Of a stretch of 64,000 bases of DNA, positions 1-8,476 are shown in pieces; position 1 is the stretch's first letter, and each line of letters opens with the position of its first letter. This DNA is from Streptomyces composti. GTDB taxonomy: Bacteria; Actinomycetota; Actinomycetes; Streptomycetales; Streptomycetaceae. Below the pieces are notes generated by a model. That model saw only the letters and a program-made list of their open reading frames with translations, was not told the origin of the DNA and did no database searches. Location of the stretch: assembly GCF_012034205.1 (NCBI RefSeq), contig NZ_JAATEM010000022.1, forward strand, positions 1 to 64,000, read 5' to 3'. The position numbers were made by a program, and so were the translations under genes.

Positions 1-1
1 G

Positions 2-457
2 CTAGGCGACGGGGACGCCCAGGCCGGGTGCGGCGCGCTGCATGCGCAGGGCGTCCACGGACTCGGCGAGCAGTTCGTACTCGGTGGTGTCGTCGCCGGT
101 GGCGACGCGCACCAGCCGTCCGGCGGCCAGCGCCTCGGCGACCTCCTCCTGCCGGGCCGGGTCGGCGCACCAGGTGCGCAGCACGGCGGGGACGTCGGGC
201 ACGTCGTCCGGGACGGGGACGAGCGCGCCCGGGGGTAAGTGCTCGGCCTCCGGCCGCGGGTCCAGGCGCTCGGCGATCCAGCAGGCGCGGTCCCGCAGCC
301 ACCAGAGGGCGAGCGCGAGGGTGGGCGCACGGTAGGTGCCGAGCGGTACGCCGATGCGCCGGCCGTCGCAGACGCCGTACGCCGTGACATGGCACAGGAA
401 CTCGTCGTGCACGTGGCCTCCCCCGCAGAAACGGTCCCGCACACCGAGTATGTTCAC
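2..457 (-). CDS. Conserved hypothetical protein (151 aa)
   Basis: Complete reading frame with a GTG start; no family is recognised. The N-terminal third contains a Cys/His-containing stretch (FCGGGHVHDEFLCH, about residues 10-23) that could bind metal. A Trp-rich segment follows (ALWWLRDRACW, about 51-61), and the C-terminal half is acidic and helical. There is no signal peptide. The ribosome-binding site before the GTG is weak, so the true start could be a few codons further in. The next gene upstream on this strand ends 165 bases away behind a strong hairpin, so this gene probably has its own promoter. Function unknown. Confidence 0.6.
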   Translation of the reverse strand: MNILGVRDRFCGGGHVHDEFLCHVTAYGVCDGRRIGVPLGTYRAPTLALALWWLRDRACWIAERLDPRPEAEHLPPGALVPVPDDVPDVPAVLRTWCADPARQEEVAEALAAGRLVRVATGDDTTEYELLAESVDALRMQRAAPGLGVPVA

Positions 458-540
458 GGCTGAAGCACTGTCACCACGCGTTTCCGGCCAGTCTCCCTGG
501 CATATGCACGCCCCCCGGCCGACCGGTTCTCAGCCCCTCC

Positions 541-576
541 GCTCCGGGTGCCGCGACGGCCACCGGCACCCGGAGC
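541..576 (-). terminator. GC-rich hairpin terminator behind the aldo/keto reductase gene
   Basis: Perfect 13-bp inverted repeat, GCTCCGGGTGCCG at 541-553 and its complement at 564-576, around a 10-base loop. It lies 45 bases past the stop of the minus-strand reductase gene. There is no T-tract, as usual in Streptomyces. Confidence 0.7.
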
Positions 577-621
577 CGACGGGTCCCGCCCCTGCCGGGG
601 AGACGGGCGACCGCGGGACGG

Positions 622-1614
622 CTACTGCTTGACGGCGGCGTCGATGCGGGCCAGCTCCTCCGCGTCGAAGTCCAGCTTCCGGGTGGCGGCGACGCTGTCC
701 TCCAGCTGCTGCGGGCTGCTCGCCCCGACCAGGGCGGAGGTGACGCGGCCGTCCCTGAGCACCCAGGCCAGCGCCATCTGCGCAAGGCTCTGGCCGCGGG
801 CCGCGGCGATCTCGTTCAGGGTGCGCAGCCGGGCGACCAGGTCCTCGGTGAGGGCGTCGGTGCCGAGGAAGGGACTGTCGCTCGCCGCCCGGGAGTCCTC
901 GGGGATCCCGTCGAGGTAGCGGGCGGTGAGCAGGCCCTGCTCCAGCGGGGAGTAGGCGATGGAGCCGACGTGGAGCTCGTCGAGGGCGTCGAGCAGGCCC
1001 TCGTCCTCGGGGCGGCGGTCGAGCATCGAGTAGCGCGGCTGGTGGATCAGCAGCGGGGTGCCCAGGTCCGCCAGGATGCGGGCAGCCTCGCGGGTCTGCT
1101 CGGCCGAGTAGTTGGAGACGCCGACGTAGAGGGCCTTGCCCTGCTGGACCGCCGAGTGCAGCGCGCCCATGGTCTCCTCGAGCGGCGTGTCGGGGTCGAA
1201 GCGGTGCGAGTAGAAGATGTCGACGTAGTCCAGGCCCATCCGCTTCAGGCTCTGGTCCAGCGAGGAGAGCAGGTACTTGCGCGAGCCCCACTCACCGTAG
1301 GGTCCAGGCCACATCAGATAGCCGGCCTTGGTGGAGATGACCAGCTCGTCGCGGTACGGGGCGAGGTCGGTGCGCAGGGCCTCGCCGAACGCCAGCTCGG
1401 CGGCGCCGGGCGGCGGGCCGTAGTTGTTGGCCAGGTCGAAGTGGGTGACGCCGAGGTCGAAGGCGCGGCGCAGGATCGCGCGCTGGGTCTCGGCGGGGCG
1501 GTCGGGACCGAAGTTGTGCCACAGGCCGAGCGAGAGCGCGGGGAGCTTCAGGCCGCTGCGTCCGGTGTGCCGGTAGGGCATGTCCGCGTAACGGCCGGGA
1601 TGCGGGGTGTACAA
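622..1614 (-). CDS. Aldo/keto reductase (YghZ/Kv-beta-like subgroup)
   Basis: Cytoplasmic NADPH-dependent oxidoreductase with a TIM-barrel fold, about 330 aa. Motifs: catalytic Asp/Tyr region FDLANNYG, the STKAGYL strand carrying the catalytic Lys, YVGVSNYS, and a C-terminal ALVGASSP cofactor-binding loop. The GLWHNFG start and NNYGPPPG place it with the L-glyceraldehyde-3-phosphate reductase/YghZ group; the substrate here is unknown. I chose the TTG at 1614 because AGGAG sits five bases ahead, giving MYTPHPGRYADMPYR. An upstream in-frame start at 1662 has no such signal, and an ATG at 1581 is a shorter option. It is divergent from the LysR gene at 1733, which is probably its regulator. Confidence 0.9.
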   Translation of the reverse strand: MYTPHPGRYADMPYRHTGRSGLKLPALSLGLWHNFGPDRPAETQRAILRRAFDLGVTHFDLANNYGPPPGAAELAFGEALRTDLAPYRDELVISTKAGYLMWPGPYGEWGSRKYLLSSLDQSLKRMGLDYVDIFYSHRFDPDTPLEETMGALHSAVQQGKALYVGVSNYSAEQTREAARILADLGTPLLIHQPRYSMLDRRPEDEGLLDALDELHVGSIAYSPLEQGLLTARYLDGIPEDSRAASDSPFLGTDALTEDLVARLRTLNEIAAARGQSLAQMALAWVLRDGRVTSALVGASSPQQLEDSVAATRKLDFDAEELARIDAAVKQ

Positions 1615-1696
1615 CGCGACTCCTAGAGGGGTCTCGACGCAAGGGTGATCCGTCGCCCCCACTCTCCCGTGACCTGCGGGCAGCAGTCCAACAGAA

Positions 1697-1712
1697 GAAT
1701 CGGATGAGATTC
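1697..1712. promoter_or_regulatory. Candidate LysR operator (dyad GAATC-N6-GATTC)
   Basis: Perfect 5-bp inverted repeat with a 6-base spacer (GAATCGGATGAGATTC) in the short gap between the divergent reductase and LysR genes. LysR regulators usually bind such dyads next to their own promoter. It is not the strict T-N11-A form. The assignment is inferred from position and symmetry only. Confidence 0.35.
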
Positions 1713-1732
1713 AGCGGCTAGGCTGCTCAATC

Positions 1733-2617
1733 ATGGAACTGCGTCACCTCCAGCACTTCGTGGCCGTCGCCGAGGACCAGCACTTCACCCGGGCGGCGGA
1801 GCGGCTGATGGTCTCCCAGTCGGGCCTGTCCGCCTCGATCCGCGCGCTGGAGCGGGAGCTGGGCACGCCGCTGTTCGTGCGCACCACCCGCCGGGTGACG
1901 CTCACCGAGGCCGGGCGGGCGCTGCTGAGCGAGGCGGAGCGGATCCTGGCCGGGGTGCGCGCCGCGCACGAGGCGGTGGCGGCGGTGCAGGGCGTGCTGC
2001 GCGGCACGCTGTCGATCGGCACCGAGCAGTGCATCGCCGGGGTGGACGTGGCCCGGCTGCTCGCCGCGTTCCGGCGGCGGCACCCGGACGTGGAGATCCG
2101 GCTGCGGCAGTGGGGGTCGGGCGCGCTGGCGGAGGAGGTCGCGGCGGGGCGCCTGGACCTGGCGTTCGCCTACCGCACCGGGACCGACTCCGACCAGCTG
2201 CGGCCGGTGCCGCTGACGGCGGAGCCGATGACGGTGCTGTGCCATCCCGGGCACCGGCTGGCACGGGCCGGGATGCCCGTGACACCGGCCGATCTGGGCG
2301 GGGAGGTGTTCGTCGACTTCCACCCGGACTGGGGACCCCGCCGGTCCACCGACGCGGCGTTCGCCGCGGCGGGCGTGCGGCGCACGGTGGCGCTGGAGCT
2401 GAACGACGTGCACAGCCTGCTGGACCTGGTGGACGAGAACCTGGGCATCGCCGTGGTGCCGCGGCACTTCCGGTACAAGCGCGAGTCGCTCACCGCGCTG
2501 CCGCTGAAGGACACCGGCGAGGCGGTGTACGAGACGGTCGCCCTGCTGCCCGCCCCGCAGGCCACCAGCCCGGCGGCCCGCGCCCTGATGACCCTTCTGG
2601 AGCACGAAGGGGCGTAG
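1733..2617 (+). CDS. LysR-family transcriptional regulator
   Basis: 294-aa LysR-type regulator. The N-terminal winged helix-turn-helix is clear (MELRHLQHFVAVAEDQHFTR, then AAERLMVSQSGLSASIRALE, residues 1-41, and LGTPLFVRTTRRVTLTEAG). A periplasmic-binding-protein-like effector domain follows (about 90-290, beginning GTLSIGTEQC). The ATG has no clear Shine-Dalgarno and lies within about 20 bases of a possible -10, so the mRNA may be leaderless. It is divergent from the aldo/keto reductase gene, the usual arrangement for LysR control of a neighbour. The effector is unknown. Confidence 0.9.
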   Translation: MELRHLQHFVAVAEDQHFTRAAERLMVSQSGLSASIRALERELGTPLFVRTTRRVTLTEAGRALLSEAERILAGVRAAHEAVAAVQGVLRGTLSIGTEQCIAGVDVARLLAAFRRRHPDVEIRLRQWGSGALAEEVAAGRLDLAFAYRTGTDSDQLRPVPLTAEPMTVLCHPGHRLARAGMPVTPADLGGEVFVDFHPDWGPRRSTDAAFAAAGVRRTVALELNDVHSLLDLVDENLGIAVVPRHFRYKRESLTALPLKDTGEAVYETVALLPAPQATSPAARALMTLLEHEGA

Positions 2618-2644
2618 CACGCCCGGATGCGCCAGGGTGGATGC

Positions 2645-3160
2645 ATGCATGCCAAGGACATTCTCATCGACGGCTACGGCCGCATCCGGGAAGAGGTCCA
2701 CGCCGCCGTCGAGGGCCTCGGCACGGACGAGCTGCACGCCCGGCCCGGCCCCGAGGCCAACTCGATCGCCTGGCTCGTCTGGCATCTCACCCGCGTCCAG
2801 GACGACCACATCGCCGACGCCTTCGGCCTGGAGCAGGTGTGGCTCGCCGGCGGCTGGGAGCAGCGGTTCGGGCTCGGCCTGCGGCGCCGCGACACCGGGT
2901 TCGGCCACAGCCCCGAGCAGGTGGCCCGGGTGCGGGTCGGCTCCGGTGACCTGCTGACCGGCTACTACGACGCGGTGCACCAGCAGACGCTGGGCGCGCT
3001 GCGCTCACTGACCGCCGGGGACCTGGAGCGGATCGTCGACGAGCGCTGGGACCCGCCGGTCAGCCTGGGCGTGCGGCTGGTCAGCGTCCTGTCCGACGAT
3101 CTGCAGCACGCCGGACAGGCCGCCTATGTCCGCGGGCTGCTTCAGAGCACGTCGGCGTAG
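2645..3160 (+). CDS. DinB/DUF664-fold protein
   Basis: 171-aa cytoplasmic four-helix-bundle protein of the DinB superfamily, which includes mycothiol- and bacillithiol-dependent transferases. The metal-site pattern is present: His in IAWLVWHLTRVQDDHI (about residues 37-52) and a late His in LSDDLQHAGQAAYVRG (about 147-162). The thiol partner and substrate cannot be read from sequence. The ATG at 2645 is preferred over 2627 because GGGTGG lies just upstream. It begins only 28 bases after the LysR stop and may be cotranscribed with it. Its last 19 bases overlap the convergent adenosine deaminase gene. Confidence 0.85.
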   Translation: MHAKDILIDGYGRIREEVHAAVEGLGTDELHARPGPEANSIAWLVWHLTRVQDDHIADAFGLEQVWLAGGWEQRFGLGLRRRDTGFGHSPEQVARVRVGSGDLLTGYYDAVHQQTLGALRSLTAGDLERIVDERWDPPVSLGVRLVSVLSDDLQHAGQAAYVRGLLQSTSA

Positions 3161-4221
3161 CCGGGCAGCACCACGTCCCGGATCAGCGCGTTGCGCTCGT
3201 CGAACGGCAGGAAGGCACTCTTGACCGCGTTGACGGTGACGGTCCGCAGGTCCTGGACCGTCCAGCCCGCCTGCTCGACCAGCAGCGCCATCTCACGGGT
3301 CATGGTGGTGCCGGAGACGAGCCGGTTGTCGGTGTTGAGGGTGACCCGGAAACCGAGGTTCTTCAGCGCGGTGATCGGGTGCTCGGCGATCGAGGTCGCG
3401 GCACCGGTCTGGAGGTTGGAGGTGGGGCACATCTCCAGCGCGATGCGCCGGTCCCTGATCCAGGCGGCGAGCCGGCCGAGCTTGCCGGCGGCGAGGTCCG
3501 GGATGTCGTCGGTGATGCGCACACCGTGGCCGATGCGCTGGGCGCCGCACACCTGGACGGCCTGATGGATGCTGGGCAGGCCGTGGGCCTCGCCGGCGTG
3601 AATGGTGAAGGGCACGTTCTCGCGCCGCAGACGCTCGAAGGCGTCCAGGTGGTCCGCCGGCGGGAAGCCGTCCTCGGCTCCGGCGATGTCGAAGCCGACG
3701 ACACCGGCGTCACGGAAGGCGACGGCCAGGTCGGCGGTCTCCCGCGTCCGGTCGAACATGCGCATCCCGCACAGCAGCGTGCCGACCCGCACCGGGGTGC
3801 CGGCGGCCGCCGCCTTGGCCATGCCGGCGGCGAGGCCCTCCTGCACGGTCTCGACCACCTCGGGGAGGGTCAGCCCGCCCCTGGTCATCAGCTCGGGCGC
3901 GTAGCGGACCTCGCCGTAGACCACGCCGTCCGCGGCGAGGTCGAGGACGTACTCCTCGGCGGTGCGCAGCAGGCCCTCGCGGTGCTGCATCACGGCCAGG
4001 GTGTGCTCGAAGGTGGCGATGTAGCGCACCAGGTCACCGGAGCCGGCGGCCTCGGCGTACCAGGCGGCCAGCTCCTCCGGGTCGGTGGTGGGCAGGGTGT
4101 GGCCGACGGACTCGGCCAGCTCCACCAGGGTGGCGGGCCGCAGTCCGCCGTCGAGGTGGTCGTGCAGCACGGCCTTGGGGAGGCGGCGGAGGGTCTCGGT
4201 GTCTATGCGCGTAGAAGTCAT
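3142..4221 (-). CDS. add: Adenosine deaminase
   Basis: 359-aa zinc hydrolase that converts adenosine or deoxyadenosine to inosine in purine salvage. The metallo-dependent hydrolase signature is complete: HDHLDGG with zinc ligands His20 and His22, HAGE with His208 and catalytic Glu211, GHG with His232, and LNTDNR with Asp298. Length is normal for the family. Streptomyces carry several adenosine deaminase paralogues, so this need not be the only one. The stop overlaps the convergent DinB-fold gene by 19 bases. A 46-base gap separates its start from the end of the glyoxalase-fold gene upstream on the same strand, so they may share a transcript. Confidence 0.95.
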   Translation of the reverse strand: MTSTRIDTETLRRLPKAVLHDHLDGGLRPATLVELAESVGHTLPTTDPEELAAWYAEAAGSGDLVRYIATFEHTLAVMQHREGLLRTAEEYVLDLAADGVVYGEVRYAPELMTRGGLTLPEVVETVQEGLAAGMAKAAAAGTPVRVGTLLCGMRMFDRTRETADLAVAFRDAGVVGFDIAGAEDGFPPADHLDAFERLRRENVPFTIHAGEAHGLPSIHQAVQVCGAQRIGHGVRITDDIPDLAAGKLGRLAAWIRDRRIALEMCPTSNLQTGAATSIAEHPITALKNLGFRVTLNTDNRLVSGTTMTREMALLVEQAGWTVQDLRTVTVNAVKSAFLPFDERNALIRDVVLPGYADVL

Positions 4222-4267
4222 CAGCGGTGCTTTCCTGGGCAGGGGGTTCGGGTACTGCGGGCCGAGA

Positions 4268-4660
4268 TCAGGCGGCGGGCTGGAGCAGGTCCCAGTGGTT
4301 GCCGTAGAGGTCCTGGAAGACGGCGACGGTGCCGTAGGGCTCGTGCCGCGCCTCCTCCAGGAAGACCACGCCGGCCTCGGTCATCCGGGCGTGGTCGCGG
4401 GCGAAGTCGTCGGTGTGCAGGAAGAAGCCCACCCGGCCGCCGGTCTGGTCACCGATGCGGGCACGCTGCCGTTCCCCCTGCGCGCGGGCCAGCAGCAACC
4501 CCGTCCCGGCACCCTCGCCGCCGGGCGCGACCACGACCCACCGGGAGCCGTCACCCCGCGGCGTGTCCTCGACCAGGCGGAACCCGAGCGCGCCGGTGTA
4601 GAAGCGGATCGCCTCGTCGTAGTCGTCGACGACCAGGGTGACCAGCGCGACGTGCCTCAT
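4268..4660 (-). CDS. VOC-superfamily (glyoxalase/bleomycin-resistance fold) protein
   Basis: 130-aa single-chain VOC protein with the two beta-alpha-beta-beta-beta modules of the glyoxalase fold. It starts MRHVALVTLVVDDYDEAIRF and ends AVFQDLYGNHWDLLQP; the final DLYGNHWDL strand is typical of the family. Such proteins are dioxygenases, lyases or binding proteins, and nothing here fixes the substrate. The ATG at 4660 has an excellent AGGAAGG site; longer frames upstream run through the divergent promoter. It may be cotranscribed with adenosine deaminase downstream. Confidence 0.9.
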   Translation of the reverse strand: MRHVALVTLVVDDYDEAIRFYTGALGFRLVEDTPRGDGSRWVVVAPGGEGAGTGLLLARAQGERQRARIGDQTGGRVGFFLHTDDFARDHARMTEAGVVFLEEARHEPYGTVAVFQDLYGNHWDLLQPAA

Positions 4661-4811
4661 CGTGACCTTCCTGGAGGTGGGGTTGACCGGAGAGGTTATA
4701 CGTAAAACCCGACCGGACGCCAGTCCCGGCCGCGGGGAGTCCCACAACCCGCGCTCTGCCTGCAGCAGAACACCGGCCGTACCCGGCTCGGCGGTCACTA
4801 CAGTCCGGCTC

Positions 4812-5537
4812 ATGACGACAGTCGAGACGCGCTCGGTCGCATACGCGGCGGACGGCCTGACCATGACCGGCCACCTCGCCCTCCCCTCCGGTACCGGCCG
4901 GCGGCCCGGGGTCCTGGTGGGGCCCGAGGGGGTGGGGCTCAGCGACGTCGAGCGCCGCCGGGCCGAAGCGCTCGCCGAGCTGGGATACGTGGCCCTGGCC
5001 TTCGACCTCCACGGCGGTCGCTATCTGGCCGACCCGGAGGAGATGCTGGCCCGCTGCATGCCGCTGCTCGCCGACCCCGAGCGGATGCGGGACATCGGCC
5101 ATGCGGCGCTCGATGTGCTCCGCGCGGAGCCGCGCACCGATCCGGACCGGATCGCCGCCGTCGGGTACGGCACAGGGGGTGCCATTGCGCTGGAACTGGG
5201 GCGCGCCGGCGTCGGCCTGCGCGCGATCGCGACGGTCAACGGGCTGATCACGGGGCGGCCCGGGGAGGCGGCGCGCATACGCTGCCCGGTGTGGGCCGGG
5301 GTCGGGTCGGAGGACCCGATCATGCCGGCGGCGCAGCGCGAGGCGTTCACGGCCGAGATGCAGGACGCCGGGGTCGACTGGCGTCTGGTGGTCTACGGCG
5401 GGGCACTGCACGCCTTTCACCACCCGCCGGTGGAGCACGCTGCGCTGCCGGGGGTCGGCCATCATCCCCGGCATGCACAGCGGGCCTGGCGGGACGTGGT
5501 CGGCCTGCTGGCGGAGTGTGTTCCTCTGACGGAGTGA
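4812..5537 (+). CDS. Dienelactone hydrolase-family protein
   Basis: 241-aa cytoplasmic alpha/beta hydrolase resembling dienelactone hydrolase. Visible: the GPEGVGLSDVERRRAEALAE loop after strand 3, the nucleophile elbow GYGTGG (about residues 117-122), and late Asp (GSEDPIMP) and His (GALHAFHHP) of the triad. At the elbow the residue between the two glycines is Thr, where a Cys or Ser nucleophile is expected, so catalysis may be altered or absent. The ATG at 4812 was chosen because a conserved MTTVETRSVAY start fits the fold; the longer frame upstream is unlikely. It is divergent from the VOC gene. Confidence 0.85.
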   Translation: MTTVETRSVAYAADGLTMTGHLALPSGTGRRPGVLVGPEGVGLSDVERRRAEALAELGYVALAFDLHGGRYLADPEEMLARCMPLLADPERMRDIGHAALDVLRAEPRTDPDRIAAVGYGTGGAIALELGRAGVGLRAIATVNGLITGRPGEAARIRCPVWAGVGSEDPIMPAAQREAFTAEMQDAGVDWRLVVYGGALHAFHHPPVEHAALPGVGHHPRHAQRAWRDVVGLLAECVPLTE

Positions 5538-5738
5538 CCCGGGCGGGCCTCGGTATGCGGTCGGGCGGCGCCCTCGTGGACTCGTGGAGCGGCTCGGGCC
5601 GCTGCCGACCGAGGCGTCTGCTCGGCTGAGGCACGGGCGGCGGCCACACCGCCCCGCTGCCCACGCGGGGGCGGGCCGGGGGCGGTGACGGCGGCCCGCG
5701 CCTGCAGGGTGCCGCTGCGCCCGCCCGTGCCGCCCCGA

Positions 5739-5877
5739 GCGGCGCGACCGCCCGAAGCCGCGTCGGCACGACGACCGAAGCGAGGTCGGCGCGACCGCCG
5801 CAGCCAGGTCGGCACGACCGGCCGAAGGAGGAACGGCGTGGCAGCCCGCCCCGAGCGCCATGACCGCCCGCAGCTGC
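5739..5877. repeat. Degenerate 23-bp tandem repeat in a 406-base intergenic gap
   Basis: Four contiguous 23-bp units (5739-5761, 5762-5784, 5785-5807, 5808-5830) share the pattern GYCGGCRCGACCG followed by CGAAGC. A 24-base spacer then leads to a fifth related unit at 5855-5877. The unit is not a multiple of three, so it is unlikely to encode protein. The rest of the gap (5538-5738 and 5878-5943) holds no gene I can support. Confidence 0.6.
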
Positions 5878-5943
5878 GTCGGCGCGGTCGGCGTGGCGGC
5901 CCCCGGCGGGGTACGAGGGGGTGCCGGGGGCCGCGCTTCCGGA

Positions 5944-7335
5944 TCAGCCCATGACCGGGGGGTACGTGTAGGTGTTGAGGGTGGTCACCGCGGAGGCGGG
6001 GTCGCCGAGGTCGTAGTGGTCCACGGCGAGGTAGTTGGGCTTCTTGCGGGCGGCCGGCTGGCAGAAGCGGCGGGCGCGGTCGGTGAGCTTGGAGTTGTCC
6101 GTGGCCGCCGTGGCGGTCACCGGGACGTCACGGAAGTGGTTCATCACGAACAGCGGCCGGAAGCCGGGCTCGGTGCGGGTCAGCGGGATGGCGGTGCCGG
6201 CGTCGTACCAGCGGCTGTAGCAGGACCAGTCGGAGGTGCCGACGCCCGGACCCATGGACCAGAAGTTCTCGACCGTCCACTCCCGCTGGTACATCACGCC
6301 GAAGCTGTCCCGGGTGAGGCCTGCGGCCTCGTCAGCGGCGCGGCTGTGGTCGGTGAAGATCAGCAGACGGTGCCCCGCGGCGGTGAGTTCGGCCAGGGAC
6401 GGCCAGCCGTGCTCGCGCACGCCGGTGCGGTCGGGCCGGTAGAGGACGTCCGACAGGCCGTCGACACGGGCGAGTTCGGCGCGCAGGACCGCGGGTTCGA
6501 CGTAGTCCTCCAGGAACACGGTGACGAACTGGTCGGGGTGGGCCTTGAGGAAGTCGACCATCCGTTGCAGGTCCACCCAGAGGGCGACGGGTCTGCGGAC
6601 CAGCGTGCAGCTGTTGTGGCAGAGGATGGCGCCGTCCGGCGTCTGGTGGATGTCCAGCATGAACCCCCGTACGCCGTCGGCGAGCTGGCGTTCGATGCCG
6701 TGCCGCTGATTGGGGAAGAGGTCGGCGAAGGGCGGCGCGAAACCGCCGTCGACGCCGTTGGCGTAGGCGTTGTGCGCGGTGAGGAAGGTGACCTGGTCGA
6801 GGGTGCGGCGGTCCGGGGGAGGCATGGGGCCGGTGACCGGGTCGACCGGGGTGAGGTACCAGGAGGCGAGGTCGTCCGCGCCGTTGCCGACGACGAGTTG
6901 CGCGGGGTGGGTGCCGCCGGCCGGTTCGGGGCTCAGGGCGAGGCGGCGGTCGGTGCCGGGCACGGTCAGGGTGAAGCGGTCGTCGCCGGCCGGGGCGATC
7001 TGCCAGGGGGCGTCCTGGCTGCCGCAGCCGACGGTGCGGGCCTGGTCGCCGGCGCGGCCGAGGCAGCTGCCGGGGCTGTCGGTGTTCTCCAGCAGGTAGG
7101 TGCCCCCGTCGGCGCGCAGGTGCCACTGCTGGCGGTCCTCGTCGCCGCGCGGGCGGTGCTGCTCGACGGCTCCGGAGCGGTCGGCCGCGTTGAAGCCGGT
7201 GACGGTGCTCTGGACGTAGTACGTGCCGGGTGGCGGGACCGGCGCGGCGCCGGCGGCGGGCCCGGGCGCCACGACCGCCGCGGCGAGCGCGGCGGTCGTG
7301 GCGGCGGCGGCGAGCAGGGCGTGGCGGGTGCGCAT
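5944..7335 (-). CDS. Secreted PI-PLC X-domain protein with N-terminal beta-trefoil-like region
   Basis: 463 aa. A classic signal peptide spans residues 1-32 (MRTRHALLAA... ending GAA). A ricin-B-like, Gln/Trp-containing domain follows (about 36-165, with QQWHL and ending ASWYLTP). Residues 175-460 form a phosphatidylinositol-specific phospholipase C X domain. The two catalytic histidines appear in FLTAHNAY (His188) and ILCHNSC (His240), with metal-independent-type DIHQTPDG between them. It probably cleaves phosphoinositides or related lipids outside the cell. The ATG at 7335 has GAAGGGG upstream; the alternative start 78 bases upstream would bury the signal peptide. Cotranscription with the chitinase gene upstream on this strand is possible but the gap is 98 bases. 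Confidence 0.88.
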   Translation of the reverse strand: MRTRHALLAAAATTAALAAAVVAPGPAAGAAPVPPPGTYYVQSTVTGFNAADRSGAVEQHRPRGDEDRQQWHLRADGGTYLLENTDSPGSCLGRAGDQARTVGCGSQDAPWQIAPAGDDRFTLTVPGTDRRLALSPEPAGGTHPAQLVVGNGADDLASWYLTPVDPVTGPMPPPDRRTLDQVTFLTAHNAYANGVDGGFAPPFADLFPNQRHGIERQLADGVRGFMLDIHQTPDGAILCHNSCTLVRRPVALWVDLQRMVDFLKAHPDQFVTVFLEDYVEPAVLRAELARVDGLSDVLYRPDRTGVREHGWPSLAELTAAGHRLLIFTDHSRAADEAAGLTRDSFGVMYQREWTVENFWSMGPGVGTSDWSCYSRWYDAGTAIPLTRTEPGFRPLFVMNHFRDVPVTATAATDNSKLTDRARRFCQPAARKKPNYLAVDHYDLGDPASAVTTLNTYTYPPVMG

Positions 7336-7433
7336 GTGGAGTGCCCCTTCGTCCGAGGGGTGGCCGCACGAGAGTCCACCCCATGTGGTCAGGTGCATGA
7401 CACCACGCCCCACGGTGCGGCGTCAGGGGTTCG

Positions 7434-8324
7434 TCAGCAGTACAGGTTGCCGCCGGGCGAGACGCCGAGGATCTGGGTGAACCGCTGGTAGGTGTCGACC
7501 CGGCTCTGCACCTGGGCCGGGTTCTTGCCGTCGCACTCCAGGGAGCCGTTGATGCTGCGGATGGTCTGGCCGAAACCGGCCTGGTTGACCATGGCGGCAT
7601 GCGGGGTCATGGTGCCCGGTCCTGTCTGGGTGTTCCAGTACCACAGGGCCGTCTTCCAGGCCACGGCCGCGTCGTTCTGCACCAGCCAGGGGTTGTTGAG
7701 CAGGTCGATGCCGAGCGCGTCGCCCGCCGCCTTGTAGTTGAAGTTCCAGCTCAGCTGGATCGGCCCGCGTCCGTAGTAGGCGTCCTGTCCTGCCGGGCAG
7801 CCGTAGGGGCGGCTCCAGTCGCAGTAGTGCGGGTAGTTGGCGGTGTTCTGCTCCACCACGTGCACCAGACCGCCGGTCTCGTGGCTGACGTTGGCGAGGA
7901 AGGCGGCGGCCTCCTGCTTCTTCACCGTGTCGCTGCCGGTGTTGGCGAAGCCGGGGTAGGCGCTGAGGGCGGCGGTGAGCCCGCTGTAGGTGTAGAAGGG
8001 GTTCCGGTTCGGGAACATCTGGTTGAACTGGGCCTCCGTCACCACGAAGGACCCGACGGGGGTTTCCGGCCCGTTGTCACAGGCGTAGGGCTCCCAGTAC
8101 CAGGTGCTGATGGTCGGGTCGTAGCCCGGGTTGCCGTGCTCGGCCACGTAGGCCCTGCCGTCCGTGTAGCGGACGATGTCACCGGCGTTGTACCACTTCC
8201 CGGCCTGCCAGTCCGGGTAGCTGGAGCAGGCGGCGGCCGCGGCGGGGGCGGCGGGGAGCAGGACGGGTGCGGTACCGGCCAGCACGAGTGCGGCGGTCAC
8301 GGCGGCGAAGCGGCGTCTCGACAA
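7434..8324 (-). CDS. chiF: Secreted family 19 chitinase with chitin-binding module
   Basis: About 296 aa. Signal peptide (1-32), then a CBM5/12-type module (CSSYPDWQAGKWYNAGDIVR to TWYWEPY, about 33-80), a short linker, and a GH19 catalytic domain (about 92-296). The catalytic acid is Glu149 in NVSHETGG; the likely second acid is Glu158 in VVEQN. YYGRGPIQLSWNFNY is the family signature. It hydrolyses chitin outside the cell. I chose the TTG at 8324 because AAAGGAG sits eight bases upstream; a GTG at 8348 is in frame but poorly placed. Two DasR-type sites lie 135-168 bases upstream, so induction by chitin breakdown products is expected. The symbol rests on recalled synteny with chpB and nsdB. 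Confidence 0.9.
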   Translation of the reverse strand: MSRRRFAAVTAALVLAGTAPVLLPAAPAAAAACSSYPDWQAGKWYNAGDIVRYTDGRAYVAEHGNPGYDPTISTWYWEPYACDNGPETPVGSFVVTEAQFNQMFPNRNPFYTYSGLTAALSAYPGFANTGSDTVKKQEAAAFLANVSHETGGLVHVVEQNTANYPHYCDWSRPYGCPAGQDAYYGRGPIQLSWNFNYKAAGDALGIDLLNNPWLVQNDAAVAWKTALWYWNTQTGPGTMTPHAAMVNQAGFGQTIRSINGSLECDGKNPAQVQSRVDTYQRFTQILGVSPGGNLYC

Positions 8325-8459
8325 GGGATCAACTCCTTTGCGGGACACGGCCGCTCCCGCGCACAGGGCAGCAAGGGGCGACCCTCGACCGCGTGCACCG
8401 GGGAGCCGGTCACGGCGTGGGGGCGGCCGTGGTGGGGGGTGTCGGGCACACTCAACCGC

Positions 8460-8475
8460 TTTGGTCTGTACCAGT
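8460..8475 (-). promoter_or_regulatory. DasR-responsive element (dre) 1
   Basis: TTTGGTCTGTACCAGT matches 12 of 16 positions of the DasR consensus ACTGGTCTAGACCAGT. It lies upstream of the chitinase gene. DasR, the GlcNAc-responsive GntR repressor, controls chitinase genes in Streptomyces through such sites. Confidence 0.7.
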
Positions 8476-8476
8476 C

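Noticed and set aside
5860..7491. A 543-residue plus-strand frame opposite the PI-PLC gene
   Set aside because: Gly/Val/Ala-rich with no motifs; mirror of a real gene with signal peptide and catalytic histidines.
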